The position numbers and the translations under genes are program-made. From Mycteria americana (Eukaryota; Chordata; Aves; Ciconiiformes; Ciconiidae): 64,000 bases of DNA. The notes beneath the pieces are model-generated. The model saw only the letters and a program-made list of their open reading frames with translations, made no database searches and was not told where the DNA came from. The stretch is taken from positions 2,046,001 through 2,110,000 of the forward strand of contig NW_027445624.1 in the NCBI RefSeq assembly GCF_035582795.1, written 5' to 3'. Shown one piece after another: positions 33,255 through 45,887 of the stretch (within the stretch, counting starts at the first letter, position 1; each line of letters starts with the position of its first letter).

Positions 33255-36180
33255 TGTATTGGGTTTACGGGACAAGGCTTTGGTAGCGGGGGAGCTGCAA
33301 GGGGGGCTTCTGTGAGAAGACACCAGAAGCTGCCCCCATGTTGGAGACAGGCAGTTCCAGCCAGCTCCAAGACGGACCTGCTGCTTGCCAAAGCTGAGCC
33401 CATCAACAACGTTGGTAGCACCTCTGTGATAACATATTTAAGAAGGTGGGAAAACTGCTGCACAACAGCTGGGAGAGAGGAGTGAGAAGATGTGAGAGAA
33501 ACAACTCTGCAGACACTAAGGTCACTGAAGAAGGAGGGGGACGAGGTGCTCCAGGCAGCGGAACAGAGATTCTCCTGCAGCCCATGGTGAAGACCATGGT
33601 GAAGCAGGCTGTCCCCCTGCAGCCCGTGGATGTCCACGGTGGAGCAGATATCCCTCCTGCAGCCCGTGGAGGACCCCACGCTGGAGCAGATGGATGTACG
33701 CTGAAGCAAACTGCAGACCATAGAAAGCCCGTGCTGGAGAAAGCTCCCGGCCGGAGCTTTTTGACTATTGCTGAGCAATTTGAGCAATGTGAGGCTTGCT
33801 GAGTAGTGCTTGCACAGCATTGAGGTTGTCCCTTTTTACCACTCTCTGCTCACAGTGAGCAGGGCTTGAGGTGGGCAAGAAGTTGGGAGGGGACACAGCT
33901 GGGACAGCTGACGCCAACTGACCAAAGGCATATTCCCTATCATATGATGTCATGTTCAGTAATTAAAGGTCAGGGAAAGAACGAGGAAGGGGGATTTGTT
34001 TGTGATTATGGTGTTTGTCTTTCCAAGTAACTGTTACACGTGCTGAGGCCCTGCTTGCCTGGACATGGAGAAACATTTGTCTGCTGATGGGAAGCAGTGA
34101 ATAAATTCCTTATTTTGCTTTGCTTGTGTGCACAGCTTTGCTTCACTTCATAAATTGCCTTTGTCTCAACCCATGAGTTTTCTCCGTTTTGCTCAGAAGA
34201 GAGAGATTCTCTCCCCCATCCCTCTAGAAGAGAATGAGCTAGCAGCTGTGTGGGTGCTTAGGTGCTTGCTGGGGTCATCCCACCACACCTGTGTACAGAG
34301 TTGCAGTGCTGGAGTAAAAAATTCTCCTTTTTGAGATTATTTATCTTAACCCCTTCACCCTTTACCCTCTGGTTTCCTCAAGACCCATGCCAAATATGTT
34401 ATCCCGGGGCAAGGGTCTAAGTCATGGGTTGGTTTGAAGCTCCTGGACAGCTTCCCAACCCTACAGTGTAAAGGTGCTGCGCTGTTGGACTGAAGAAGGC
34501 CTTTGCACACAGACAACCCTCGACAAATAACTCTTTGTTCATTCAATATTTGGTTGGCTGACTTCAGGAGTAGGTGCTGACACACCCCTGGTCGGACTCA
34601 AACAGCATTTTTTTCTGGGAAGCTGTCCTAAGGAACACTCTCATCCCCATTTCATTCCATGGTCCATAAACTCAGAGAGAAGTGCTGCAGTAGAAGTGGA
34701 AGGCTTGTGAATGAGGGTGTGTCGCGATTTAACCTTGGTAGGCAGCAAAGTTCTTGCTAGGGTTTGCTTGTGTGATGGCAGCATGGGAAGTGCACAGGAT
34801 CAAACAGACCATGCAGCCTGAGCTGGAAAATATGCTAAGAAGGAAAAGAAGGTTACAAAACTCCCTAAGTGGGTGATTAAACAAGGGAAATGCCCTTGGA
34901 GGGTGGACTGTTTTAAAGTAGCAGATTCCACTTCTGCAACCTGTGCAGCATATGTTAGTCATTTAAAACTGGGAAACTGAAAAGGCAATAGAAAGGAAGC
35001 TTGTGCCATTTGAACCCTGACGTGATTCACAGCATATCCTGAGAGAAGCAGATGAGAAGGTGAAGGACATACAAAAGGACACGCAGAAGGTGAAGGAGAA
35101 GGAAATTCCCAAATTAAAAGAACCACCTTAATCAGCAGAGAGGAAGGTCTTAGGGCCCACAGACATAATACCTGGTTAAAAATCAGACAGCTGGAGTTAA
35201 AGTTGGAAAAGTACAAGATTTACAAACAGAAGTAAAGGAAGTTTTAGGAAGTGTGTTAGAGAGAGCTAGAACAGCAGCTCAGTTTCTAGCAGAGCAATGT
35301 CGAATCACTGACATAAGACATGATCAATGCAATGCAATCACTGAAGTCTGGGAACTCAAGAGCAGGTCCTGGAGAAGGTCTCTATGTTGTGCCGGGGAGG
35401 CCCAAGTTCCTGTGGGCTGCGGCCACAGGTCCTGGCACCCTTGCCAGTGGATTCTTGGGGAAAGAGTTGAAATGGCCACGAGGAACCCAAGAAACTTGGC
35501 GCAATTATTAGTAGACACATGAGCATCCATGAACACTATTGGGCCATATATGGCCAAGTCAGGTGGAAAAATTCAAGAGCAAGTCACTTCAAGTGGCTGT
35601 GGTGGAGCTCATCAGCTTGCCCCAGTTTGGGAAAACATCCCCTTCGAACAAGGGAAATGAGAGGGAGTAATGTGAAAGACCGCGTATTAAGAGAAAGTAA
35701 TATTTATTATGCCGTAGATGCAAAAGGCACTAAGCATCGGATTGTTCCTCCCAATACTTGAGAAGATCTAATCTGCTTTATCCATGAGCTAAGGCAAACC
35801 CTCTGAACACAGTGAAGGACACTGAGCAGTGGCCTAACGTGAAGAAGGATGTAGACCGCTGGTGTAAGAACAGTCCTTCTTACGCCATGACCAACGCACA
35901 TTACGCTGGAGTAAAAGGCCCAGTCCAGCACCAATGTATTGAAGGCCCATGGACACGACTGCAGATTGACTTCGAAGGACCTCTGCCAGTGACAGCTTGA
36001 AACACCAAATGTATCTTGGTAGGAGTAGATCCTTTTCGTAAAAGGGGCAGAAGCTCTCCATTGCAAAACCAGCACGGTGGCCACCACTGCAAATCTGCCG
36101 TTTAACAACATCTTTTCTCACTGGGGTCAGCTCCACACCATAGCGTCCAATCTCAGCACCAACGTTGTTGCATGAGCACA
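33255..36180 (+). mobile_element. Endogenous retrovirus fossil, ERVL-type LTR plus internal parts
   Basis: An LTR of about 1,030 bp starts TGTATTGGGTTTACGG at 33,255 and ends near 34,287 (CCCACCACA). It carries the repeated GCAGCCC(A/G)TGG units typical of an avian ERVL LTR class. Internal sequence follows to about 36,180. Recognisable parts in order: a lysine/glutamate-rich gag-like stretch (about 35,040-35,340), an aspartic-protease-like block (near 35,510) and an integrase-like block with a zinc-finger-like part and the DFEGPLPV-type core (about 35,780-36,030). The element is heavily broken and old, lies in the palindrome spacer and has no mirror copy. Whether LTR and internal parts came from one insertion is not certain. 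Confidence 0.75.
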
Positions 36181-36404
36181 ACATAACGTGTCCCGCCCTG
36201 GCTCTGTCAGCCCGTGGGAGAGGGGAGATGGAGATGGCAGTAAAGGGGGTGCATTTGGCTGTTGAATGTGGGGTCCAATGTGGGGTGATGCAGGTGAAAG
36301 AGACACGCCTGGGTGCTCATTCTGGGGGCACCTTTGTTACAGCCACCCAACCGACTGTGCCAGGCAGGAGGGCAGGCAGGGCTCATGGCCACCATACCCA
36401 GGAC
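36181..36404. other. No gene recognised
   Basis: A short gap between the ERV fossil and the CR1; nothing recognisable. Confidence 0.4.
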
Positions 36405-36920
36405 TAGCCCTGAGACTGATGAAAAATCTGTTCCTTATCTCCAGATTGAACATCTGCTCTTTCACCCAACACCCATTATCTTTCATCCTCCCAACATGCA
36501 CCATGGTGGAGAGCCTGGCTCTTTATTCTCCATAACCTCCTCGTAGGTACTGGTAGGCTTCTCCAGGCTGAACAAACTCAGCTCCTTCAGCCTCTGCTCA
36601 AAGGCAAAATGCTCCAGGCCCTGACCATCTTGGGGGCCCTTTGCTAAAGCTCCTCCAGCTTGTCAACATTTTACCTGTATTGAGGGTCCCAAAGCTGCAT
36701 GCAGTATGCTGGATAATCCCTTCCCTCAATCTCCTGGCCATGCTCCTGGTCATACAGACCAGGATGCTGTTGGCCTCCCTGGCTTCAGGGCACACGACTG
36801 CTTCCTGCCCAGATCGCTGACCACCAAGACGTTCTCCACAGGGCCGCTCCCCAGCCACAATGGCCCCAGCCTGTGCCAGTGCCATGGTTAAGTCCATTGC
36901 AGGGGCAAAAGCTGACATTT
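36405..36920 (-). repeat. Older CR1 LINE, part 1
   Basis: Reverse-strand CR1 related to the copy at 3,370-3,960 (shared ATGCACCATGGTG, CTCTTTATTCTCCAT and CTTCAGGGCACACG tracts). It is interrupted at 36,920 by a young CR1 and resumes at 37,528. Confidence 0.75.
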
Positions 36921-37527
36921 CACAGAATCACAGAATCACAGAATCATATAGGTTGGAAAAGACCTTTAAGATCATCGAGTCCAACCATAAACCTAACGCT
37001 GCCAAAAACCAGCACTACACCATGTCTCTAAGTACCTCATCCAAACGTCCTTTAAATACCTCCAGGGATGGCGACTCAACCACTTCCCTGGGCAGTCTGT
37101 TCCAATGCTTGATAACCCTCTCGGTGAAGAAAAATTTCCTAATATCCAGTCTAAACCTCCCCTGGCGCAACTTGAGGCCATTTCCTCTTGTCCTATCACT
37201 TGTTACCTGGGAGAAGAGACCGACCCCCACCTCTCTACAACCTCCTTTCAGGTAGTTGTAGAGAGCGATGAGGTCTCCCCTCAGCCTCCTTTTCTCCAGG
37301 CTAAACAGTCCCAGCTCCCTCAGCCGCTCCTCATAAGACTTCTGCTCCAGACCCTTCACCAGCTTCGTTGCCCTTCTTTGTACGCGCTCCAGTACCTCAA
37401 TATCCCTCTTGTAGTGGGGGGCCCAAAACTGAACACAGTATTCGAGGTGCGGCCTCACCAGTGCCGAGTACAGGGGCACAATCACTTCCCTAGTCCTGCT
37501 GGCCACGCTATTTTTGATACAGGCCAG
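36921..37527 (-). repeat. Young CR1 LINE inserted in an older CR1
   Basis: The 5'-truncated minus-strand copy begins with repeated CACAGAATCA and ends at GATACAGGCCAG. The short duplication ATTT flanks it (36,917-36,920 and 37,528-37,531), and the paralogous site near 3,969 is uninterrupted. An open frame (37,015-37,602) covers the ORF2 C-terminus ([20 protein letters not shown], then [17 protein letters not shown]) and reads a little into the host CR1. Nearly identical to 25,162-25,788. Confidence 0.95.
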
Positions 37528-37740
37528 ATTTGTCCTTGTGGGATTTCCTGAGGTTCCTGCCAATACGTGGGCTCCTCCTCCTTGAACCCTTTCCCTAAGC
37601 ACAGAGTCCTGGAGACCTTTCCAGTGAAGCCTAAGGCAAAGAAGGCATTGAGTCCCTCAGCCCCATCTGTGTCCGCACTTACTAAATCACCCTCCCCATT
37701 CAGCAGCAGCCCTGCATTTTCCTTGTTCCGCCTTGGTCTC
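37528..37740 (-). repeat. Older CR1 LINE, part 2
   Basis: Continuation of the interrupted CR1: TTTGTCCTTGTGGGATTTCCTGAGG at 37,529 matches 3,970 onward. Confidence 0.7.
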
Positions 37741-38656
37741 TAACGAGCAATAAGTAAACCTCACCAGGGTGAGCATGGAAATGGCCGATGAGAGAGGCTG
37801 GGGGCTGACAAGTGCCCTGGGCCACCTTCCTGGTCTGTCCATGCCACCAAAGGCACAGACCACTCTCCGCTCTTCTGAACCTGCATGTCTTCGAGCCCCT
37901 CCATGAGACCAGACTCTGCAGCCCAAACCCACTCTTGTGTGCCCTCACCCTGCATGGTCACGAGCTATACACTGATGGTTTTCTCTCCTGGGCATGATCT
38001 AGCCAAGGCCAGCTGTGTCCAAGCTCTCCCACCTCCCCTGTCCTCTCTCCACCTGCCCTGCCCTCTGCCCAGCCCAGTCTCAGCCGGCCCCACGGCAGTG
38101 CCCACCGCAGGGTGCTGCAGACCTCTGGGCACTCACACCACAGCCCCAGCCCCTCTGAAGGGCACAGCAGCTGCTGGGGGTCAGCCCCAGAGATGGGGAC
38201 ATCCGTAGCACAGGGAAACAGAGGTCAATGGCACCCTGTGTCCTCTGCTCTCCTCTCCAGGAGATCCTAAGAGGGCTGCAGCCCCTCCGTGCCATCCCCT
38301 CTCCCCAAGCCAGTACAAGAGCCCTGGCTCTGGGGGTCCTCAGGCTGCTCCTGCTGCCCCAGGGACACAGCAGCCTGCCCCGAGCTGGTGCGGCCAGAAA
38401 GGGGTTTTAGTTTCCCATTCATTCTTGCTCCACTGAGGATGGATCTTGGACAAGGACGATACTGCAGGTTCATTTGTTTTGCTTAAATACACAGATGGCC
38501 TGGCTCCTCATTTACACGAAGTCTCCGCATCACACAAGACAGGTGCATACATTGGGAGGAGGGGATGAATAATGACGTTTCCTTGTAGACAACATCATCA
38601 CAAGAGGAAAAATTTAGAAAAAAAAAACCAAAGAAAGGAAAGACAGGCTTGGCCTG
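37741..38656. other. OR downstream flank, paralogous to 4,110-5,267
   Basis: No gene is recognised. It shares blocks with the flank of OR locus 1, so loci 1 and 5 with their 3' flanks and CR1 are one direct duplication unit. Confidence 0.5.
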
Positions 38657-39631
38657 TCACGACACACAGAGGAACCCATTTGCAGAGGAAGGTAGGCAGC
38701 CTATGGCTGCTGAAATGAATCCAATGGGTTTCCTCAGGGCAACCTTGAGCTCCTTGTTCCTCATGCTGTAGATGAGGGGGTTCACTGTTGGGGGCATCAC
38801 TGAGTACAGAACTGACACCACTAGGTCCAGAGCTGGCGAGGAGATTGAGGGAGGCTTCAGGTTGGAAAACATGCCAGTGCTGAGAAATAGAGAGACCACA
38901 GCCAGGTGAGGGAGGCACGTGGAAGAGGCTTTGTGCCATCCCTGCTCAGAGGGGATCCTCATCACAGCCCTGAAGATCTGCCCGTAGGACAGCACAATGA
39001 AAATAAACCACCCCCAAAATAGAAAAGCACTAATCAAAACAACCCCAACTTCTCTGATATAGGAGGTGGAGCAGGAGAGGTCGAGGATCTGGGGCAGTTC
39101 ACAGAAGAACTGGTTTATGGCATTGCCTTGGCAGAGCGGTAGTGAAAATGTATTGGCAGTGTGCAGCGTGGCATAGAGGAAACCACTGCCCCAGGCAGCT
39201 GCTGCCATGTGGACACAAGCTCGGCTGTCCAGGAGGGTCCCGTAATGCAGGGGTTTGCAGATGGCAACTTAGTGGTCATCGGCCATGATGGTGAGAAGAG
39301 AAAACTCTGCTGACATGAAAAAGAGAAAGAACAAAACCTACGCAGCACATCCCGAGAAGGAAATGGCCCTGGTGTTCAAGAGGGAATTGGCCATGGATTT
39401 GGGGACAGTAGTGGAGATGGAGCCCAGATGGAGGAGGGAGAGGTTGAGGAGGAAGAAGTACATGGGCGTGTGGAGATTGTGGTCACGGGCTATGGTGGTG
39501 ATGATGAGGCCGTTGCCCAGGAGGGCAGCCAGGTAGATACCCAGGAAGAGCCAGAAGTGCAAGAGCTGTAGCTCCCGCCTGTCTGCAAATGCCAGGAGGA
39601 GGAACTGGGTGATGGAGCTGCTGTTGGCCAT
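38657..39631 (-). pseudogene. Olfactory receptor pseudogene, family-14-like (locus 5, spacer)
   Basis: The full-length OR14-like frame is kept from ATG at 39,631 (MANSSSITQF) to 38,657, but two in-frame stops interrupt it: one at 39,338-39,340 (CAG to TAG after GCAA, early TM3) and one at 39,269-39,271 (the Tyr of DRY, TAT to TAA; the motif reads DDH-stop-VAIC). Otherwise the motifs remain: LLGNG, LHTPMYFFLL, CQGNAINQFFCELP, FSTCLPH, NPLIYSMRN. The acceptor-like AG (reverse of 39,655-39,656) is 23 nt before the start, and a GTAAGT on the minus strand at 41,491-41,496 is the candidate donor. It is a recent pseudogene with no frameshift seen. Closest to locus 1; inverted relative to locus 4. 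Confidence 0.93.
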
Positions 39632-39656
39632 TTTCTGCCCCTGGGTACAGGGCACT

Positions 39657-41393
39657 GTCCAAGGAGGAAAAGGCAGTGAGAAATTAGGGGAGACTTCTCT
39701 GAGCAAAATCAAAGCCATTTTTCATTTAACCTCCGAAACTGCCTCTCCCCTTCAGAGACCTTTGAGCAGCTCCCTTGCACAAGCGCTGGGTTGTGGTGGC
39801 TGAGGGTGCCACTGGGAGGACAGGACTCTGCAGTGGGCTCTGGGGGAGTTGGTCCTGCCCTACAGCAACAGCTAAATAAGAACAAGGAGTGACCTGTGAT
39901 GAACTCAGGTTGTGGTGGATTTCACAGCATATTCACTCTCCCTTCACTTGACTGCAGAACAGTGTTGGCTGTTGATTTTCTTCTAGCTGCCTGTTTCATT
40001 GCAGGAGCATTTCTTGGAGGTAGACAACCCTGGCATTTGTACTGCACTCCAGGTGAAGTCTTGAGGGTCCTGGGAGGCAAAGGGAGTGTCCCTTAGTGCA
40101 GAGCGAAGCCAGCCGGTGTGTCCGTCAGTCCTGGTCTCAGGCTCAGGCTCATTCCAGTGGCCACACGCGACCGCCCAGTTACTCCCCGTCTTCTCTGTTG
40201 GGCACCCAGATATGACAAAGACCTTGATGGAGAGCTGTGCTCTTCCATTAGGATATCCTAAAGGTGGGGTTCCTAAAGGGGAGAGTCAGTTTTTCCCACC
40301 CCATGCACTGCATTGCCCAGAGCCCCACTGGTTAGAAGGGGGCTTGGACATCTTCCTACCATGGAGACATCTGCATGGCAGGACCCACAGGGGGAGTGTC
40401 TGAGCTGCAGCTGAAATCCCCATCCCCAGAGAGCCACAAAACCAGAGCAGCAGAAGCATGGGCAACTGGAGACACAAGGAGAAATATCACAGTGCTTTGG
40501 CAAGGGGAAGCAATGCCAGGAAGGGACATAGTGGCAGCCAGGAGAGTCTGCGTTGCTGGAGGCCTGGCTGACAAGGAGCTGACTCATGATCTGAAAACCC
40601 TGACATTAAAGGCTGTCAGGCGGGTGCTCCCATTGCCCTGCCAGACTATTCTGTTAGTACTGTCCTCCCATTCCCTGCCCATGTCTCAGCTGTCTGGAGC
40701 TGTACCTGCCGGGAGCTCCTTCTCTGTCCCCACATCTGCTCCCCGTCCATGCACACAAAACCCATCCCACTCACTATGTGCTCACCTCCGCCCTGCAGAC
40801 ACCTCCTGGCAGCAGGGCACCGACCAGAGGCATCTCTGTGTGTGCAGGGGTGAAGGAGAAGCTCAGACAAGTCCTAACAAGAACTGCAGTCTCAGTGCCT
40901 TCTGCAGCACAGAGAAATCAATTCCCATCTCCCACGCCTAAGCAGACAAGCAAGAGGAGAAACCTCAAAGCACAGACACCTTCCCTTTCAAATAAAGGCT
41001 GCCTTGGTGTCCTTATTCAAAAGAGCAGTCAGAAATGTCCTGGGGGCAGATGTAGAGCTGTGAGCAGCCCTGAGACATGCAGCACCTTCTCAATAGCAGA
41101 AGGATCCTGTGCTGCTGAAGGGGGGTCTCTCCTTCCACCCCCAGCTTCTCCCCACAGCACTGTGGGGAAATCCGCAGGCAGGCTGAGTGCTGGAGCTGGC
41201 AGGCAGCAGAGTCCCTCCCCGGCACACAGCCCCTTGGGGTGCAGGGATCCTGCTCTGAAGGACAGCCCTGGGCACCCCTGGGTGCACACCTGGCTGCACA
41301 GCCCTGCAACCCTCCCTGCAAAAAGGGAGCTGTGATGCCCTGTCCCTCTGAGGGTGCAGCAGGGAAGCCCTGCTGGTCTGTCTGCACACTAAG
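39657..41393. other. Upstream module of OR locus 5
   Basis: No coding gene is recognised. 40,260-40,430 is related to 20,150-20,340, and 40,750-41,393 is related in reverse to 28,544-29,200 (diverged). This is where high arm identity ends on the right side. Confidence 0.5.
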
Positions 41394-41490
41394 GAAACCC
41401 GGAGAGCCATCCTGCCAGATCCTACCTGCTCTGGGATCTGCCAGCTCTAGGAGACCCCTCCAGCATACTCTGCTGGCCCTGTAGCCTGAA

Positions 41491-41496
41491 ACTTAC
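41491..41496 (-). promoter_or_regulatory. Candidate splice donor upstream of OR locus 5
   Basis: GTAAGT on the minus strand (ACTTAC on plus) following ACA, in the shared OR upstream module. It lies just inside the high-identity arm, about 1.8 kb from the acceptor-like site at 39,655-39,656. Confidence 0.4.
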
Positions 41497-43317
41497 TGTG
41501 TTAAGGGCTGTGAAGATTTCTCCTCCAGAGAGCTCTCAGCATCCTCCCACTCCACACTGCCTTTAAACTCTCATCTATCTCCCCTTGCTGCCTGCAGGCA
41601 GTGTCTCAGCCCTGCTGTGCTCTGCAGAGCATCTGCTCCTGGGCAGAGCTGTCTGCCTGAAGCACTGCATGCTTGCCGTGAGCTTCCTCCGTCTCAGGAC
41701 CCCACCGCAGCTCAGCAGCAGAGGACCAACCCAAGGCGCCACTTTCTCTGCCCCCTCTGGGCTCCCTCGAGGTGTCCCCGGGGCTCCACGGCTGACACCG
41801 CCGAAAGGCAGCAGGATCATCCCTGGGGAATGTACTTTGGAGTCAACAAAAGCATCACTAATGGTGCCTCTCTAAACATTGGAGGGGGACTGATTCCTGC
41901 AGCAGAAATTGTCCTGCCAGAGCATGGTTGTCTGCGAGAGGTGTAAATGTTCCCCTCTGGACACCGCAGGTCCTGTCCCATAAGACGAAGGACAGACAGA
42001 CAGGGACAGGGAGGGCTTGGCTTCCCCTGTGCTGGGCAGTGGTGCAGCTGAGGCAATGTAGGCATCTCCTTCCCAGCTGGAAGAAGCACGATTCAGCTCC
42101 CTCCATGCACCCCACACAGCCACAGCAGATGGGATTCCTCTTGCTTCAGTTCAGGGGTGCACAAAAGCGTTGCCTGCAGGTGAGCCCCTGCTCTGAGCCC
42201 CTCGTCTTTATTCTGTGGGCGCTCAGTTGCTCACCCACACACACTTGGTGATGACTGAGGGGCCAGGGTTGGTCTAAGACGTGTGCAAGTGTTTGCAAGC
42301 TGTGATGGAAAATCTCTGAGAATACCCCCATCCTTCCCGAGCATCAGCTGAGGGCCAGAGGTGGAAGGGGGATTTCCTTGGCCATCCTAAATGACACCGA
42401 CCTGTATGTTTAGGGCACCTGCGTGCACCTTGTCACATATATCTCTGGAGCACACAGAGCTCTTGAGCTGACCAAACAGAGCAGTGCACCAGAAGGAGAC
42501 CCGGGTCTCTCTCTATCCAGTGCATTTACTAGAGCACCAGTCACTGCAAAGCCACCCCCTTCTCTAAGACAGCGTCACCTGCTGACTTCCTCCTGCAGCT
42601 CCTCCACCCACTGCCTGAGGACCTCCACTAAAATATCTTAACATGTCCACATCCCTGCACTGAAGACATCTTATTTATTTCAGGGCTCTCATTTTAACTA
42701 CATTTTAAAAAAAAGCCTCCACTGCCTGGCCAGGTGCCTGGAGTGCCTAATACAACTCCATTCTGCAGGCAAACACAGCACAGGGCCTCCAGGAAAGCTG
42801 TGCCCTGTTGGAGCTGGCGTGGGACAGACACCCCAGGGCCTCCCAAAGGGGGCTGGTGCCAGTGTGCCATCATCTGAACTCCAACACCACACCATGGCAC
42901 AGCCCCTTCTCGGCTCCTTCCAGTGTGTTTACTAGAGCACCAGTTACTGCAAAACATAGACATATCCAAATCTCTGAACTGAGGAGACCTTCTTTAATCC
43001 CGGGCTCTCTTTTAATGCCCTAAGAAAGGCGAATAGTGCTACGCGAGGTGCTTGGGATAGCCAGCACCATCTCTTGCCACAGCTGAGGTGCTGAGCTCTT
43101 GAGCCCAAATGTGCAGAGCCAGGAGGAGCTGGAGCACACACAGACGGAGCTGAAGCTTCTGAGCGCTGTGACACTTTGGAATGAAATGAGATGTGGCGAG
43201 ACAACTTGTTCAACTGGGCTGCAGCAGTGGAGGGATATAGGCTCTGCAGGAGAGAGTGGCAGGGAAGACGAGGACGGAGGATGGCCTCTGTGTCAAGGGG
43301 CAGCTCAGATGGATGGA
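41497..43317. other. Mirror of 26,621-28,440, no gene recognised
   Basis: Near-identical reverse copy of the left-arm stretch, including the internal duplication at about 42,510-43,010. No gene is recognised. Confidence 0.45.
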
Positions 43318-43905
43318 GCTCCTCTATAGGATGGGCAACTGCTGAGGTTTCTCCCTGGGAATCTTGCCCATTGGCTTCATGTACTGCCAAGACTTTGTAT
43401 CTGTTGCTGGTTGGTACATAGGGGGAAATGGCTGGACGTGATATCCTGCTGCCATGGGTCACCAGAGACCATGGTGCCTCCTTCTCCAAGATGCTGTCTA
43501 TTCACTGTTGACACTCCTTGCCTGGTAGTCCTTGGAGGTCAGTGCCATGGGGTTCCAATATTTCTTCTTGCAATGCCTCAAATAAGATTCTGTCTATTTC
43601 TTGTTCCGCCTCTCTTATACAGCATCACCTCCTGACTGCTTCCCGCAGCTCCTCCACCCACTGCCTGAGGGACTCCACCAGAGCACACCTTGCGCAGGTG
43701 GAGCTTGCACCCTCCTCCACCCAGGAGCGTGGGGTACAGACTTTCCTGCCCTCCACCTGGACTGCAGCTTCCCTGAGAGGAAGCCCTGTCTGAGTGGCCA
43801 CCTCCACTCATCCCAGGCTAGGCTGGCTAGGGAGATGGTGCCCAGCTGCTGCAGAGCACAGCCCTCACCTGGTTTCTGCCACCATGCTTCTGATGACCTC
43901 AAAGC
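43318..43905 (-). repeat. CR1 LINE ORF1 region, uninterrupted (right arm)
   Basis: Minus-strand counterpart of 24,540-24,893 plus 26,390-26,620 without the LTR. Read on the minus strand it gives CARCALVESLRQWVEELREA, IREAEQEIDRILFEALQEEI and a PHGTDLQGLPGKECQ segment, with one stop between the coiled coil and IREAE. It is the empty-site reference for the LTR. Confidence 0.6.
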
Positions 43906-44644
43906 ACTGCCTAAGAAGCCTTTCTAATTCCCTGGAGACCTCAAGCTGCTGGGTAGGTTTGCACAGCTGACAGCTAGCTGGGGTCATCAGTGGGGCCGCA
44001 GCCTAAGCCTGCCTTTGAGCAGAGCAGGCAGCAGCCCCACAACTGGAAGAGTGCGCTGCCCTTCTCACGCGCCCTTCCATGCAAAGTGCTGTGCAAACTG
44101 CTGCTTGCAGCGCTCCTGCTCCCTGGCGCTCCCCGGGGGCTTCTTTTATGCGGCTTCCTGGAGGAGGAATCAGCAGTGCCCGTGCCACCTGAAGACTCAC
44201 GGTGTCAGTTTTGCAAGCCCACCCTCTGATCCATTTTAGATGTGCACTTTAGGATGGGAAATCCTGCCTGGTGTTGATCATATTGCTTACTTCGACCTTG
44301 CCGACAGAAGATGCTCGGCAGGACTAAAGGAGACACGGACTGCTATATTGCAAAGATAGGTCTTTAGGCAGATTAAGACTTGTCTTATGCAAAACACACA
44401 GACACCCCAACGCTTACAGTCTGGAGCTCCAGCAGATGTGCTTCCCAGGGAATGGGATGGCAGAGGATAAGAAAGGGATGGCTTGGCAACCCCCCTGGGA
44501 TTTGGGAAACTAGGGAGTGCTCTCCTCTTCCCCACCACTGCTTCTCTCAGTGAGATGCTTAAGAAAACTCGACCAGCTAGGTGTAAATTCACAGTTGCGT
44601 CAAGTAACTCATGTCTACTTGCAGCCAATGGAGTCGTGCAGTTC
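43906..44644. other. Mirror of 23,801-24,539, no gene recognised
   Basis: Nothing recognisable. A 130-bp part near 44,330-44,460 shows about six differences from the left arm, making it one of the more diverged stretches of the palindrome. Confidence 0.4.
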
Positions 44645-45887
44645 AAATTTTGAGCTTTCATTGGAGCCCAAGGCATTTCCTCCACTCAAACTATCTGCAC
44701 CCCCACCTGACCCTGACTACTGTGTGAAACAAGTGTCCCGGCCCTCCAGGCAGGATGGGGAAAAGCTTGAACTTCTCCCTCATCCTGCACTATGCATCAC
44801 AGTGAAGAGTCTGGCTCTGTCTGCTACGAAGATGCAGGCATTCAAAAGCCATGGGCTGCTCTGAGGTGCCCCTGAAGCTTTCCCTTCCGCAGGCTGAACA
44901 AGCTCAGCTCCTTCAGCCCCTTCTCAGAAGGCAAGTGCCCCAGCCCTAGACTGTCTTGGTGGCCCTCTGCTGAACTCACTCCAGTTTCCTCATCTCTCTC
45001 CCTTTTATTGAGGGCCACAAATCTGGATGCAGTACCTACCTGTAGTCTAACGAGTCCTGAGTAGAGGACGATCAACACATGCCCAGTCTCCTGGCTATGC
45101 TCCTCTTCATATAGCCCACCACACTGCTGGCCTTCCTCAGTGCTGACTTGTCTTTTGCCTCATGGCCCTCAGGAACTCCAGCACCTTTTCTGCAGAGCTA
45201 CTCCCAAGACAGGTAGTCCCCAGCCTGTACCATTGCAGGGGCTCAGTCCACCTCTGGTGCGGGACTCTGCATTTCTCCGTGCTGGTTGTCATGAGGCTCC
45301 TGTTGGCCCATGCCTTTGAGCCTACCTAGGTCCTTCTGGATGGCAGCCTTGCCCTGGTGTGTCAACCAGTCCCAACACCTGGGTATCAGGTGTGCAGACT
45401 TCACAAGAAAGACCTCCAGGTCATTAGAAAAACGTTAAACCAGACGGGTCCCAGGACCCTCCAGGGCTCCCCTTGCCACCAGCCTCCAGCTGGAATATTT
45501 CCCATTAACTGACTTTCCGAGAGCAACTCTCTGACCACTTTTAACCAACGTACATATTCACCAATGCAGCCCATTATGTGCTACCTTGGAGACAAGGCTC
45601 TTGTGGGGGATGGTGTTAAAAGCCTTGCTCAAGGCAAGGCAAATGACATCTACTGCTCTTCCCTGGTGCAGAAATCCAGCCCTGTCATCAGAAAAGGCAG
45701 AAGTGTAGCTTGGCTGTGATCCACCCTACACAAAGCCATGCTGGCTGTTCTCAGTCACTGTCTTCTTCACGGCCCAGAAATGTGACCCAGGAGGACATGC
45801 TCTGTGACACACTTTTTGTGCAACATTTGCTTTTCACCAATGATCAGATGGGTCCCTTCATCTCCACCACCATTCGAGGATGATACA
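44645..45887 (-). repeat. CR1 LINE ORF2 reverse transcriptase fragment (right arm)
   Basis: Mirror of 22,560-23,800, including the LIVLYSGLVR and LSLFSLRKGKLQGHL segments at 44,842-45,078 (minus). Confidence 0.8.
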
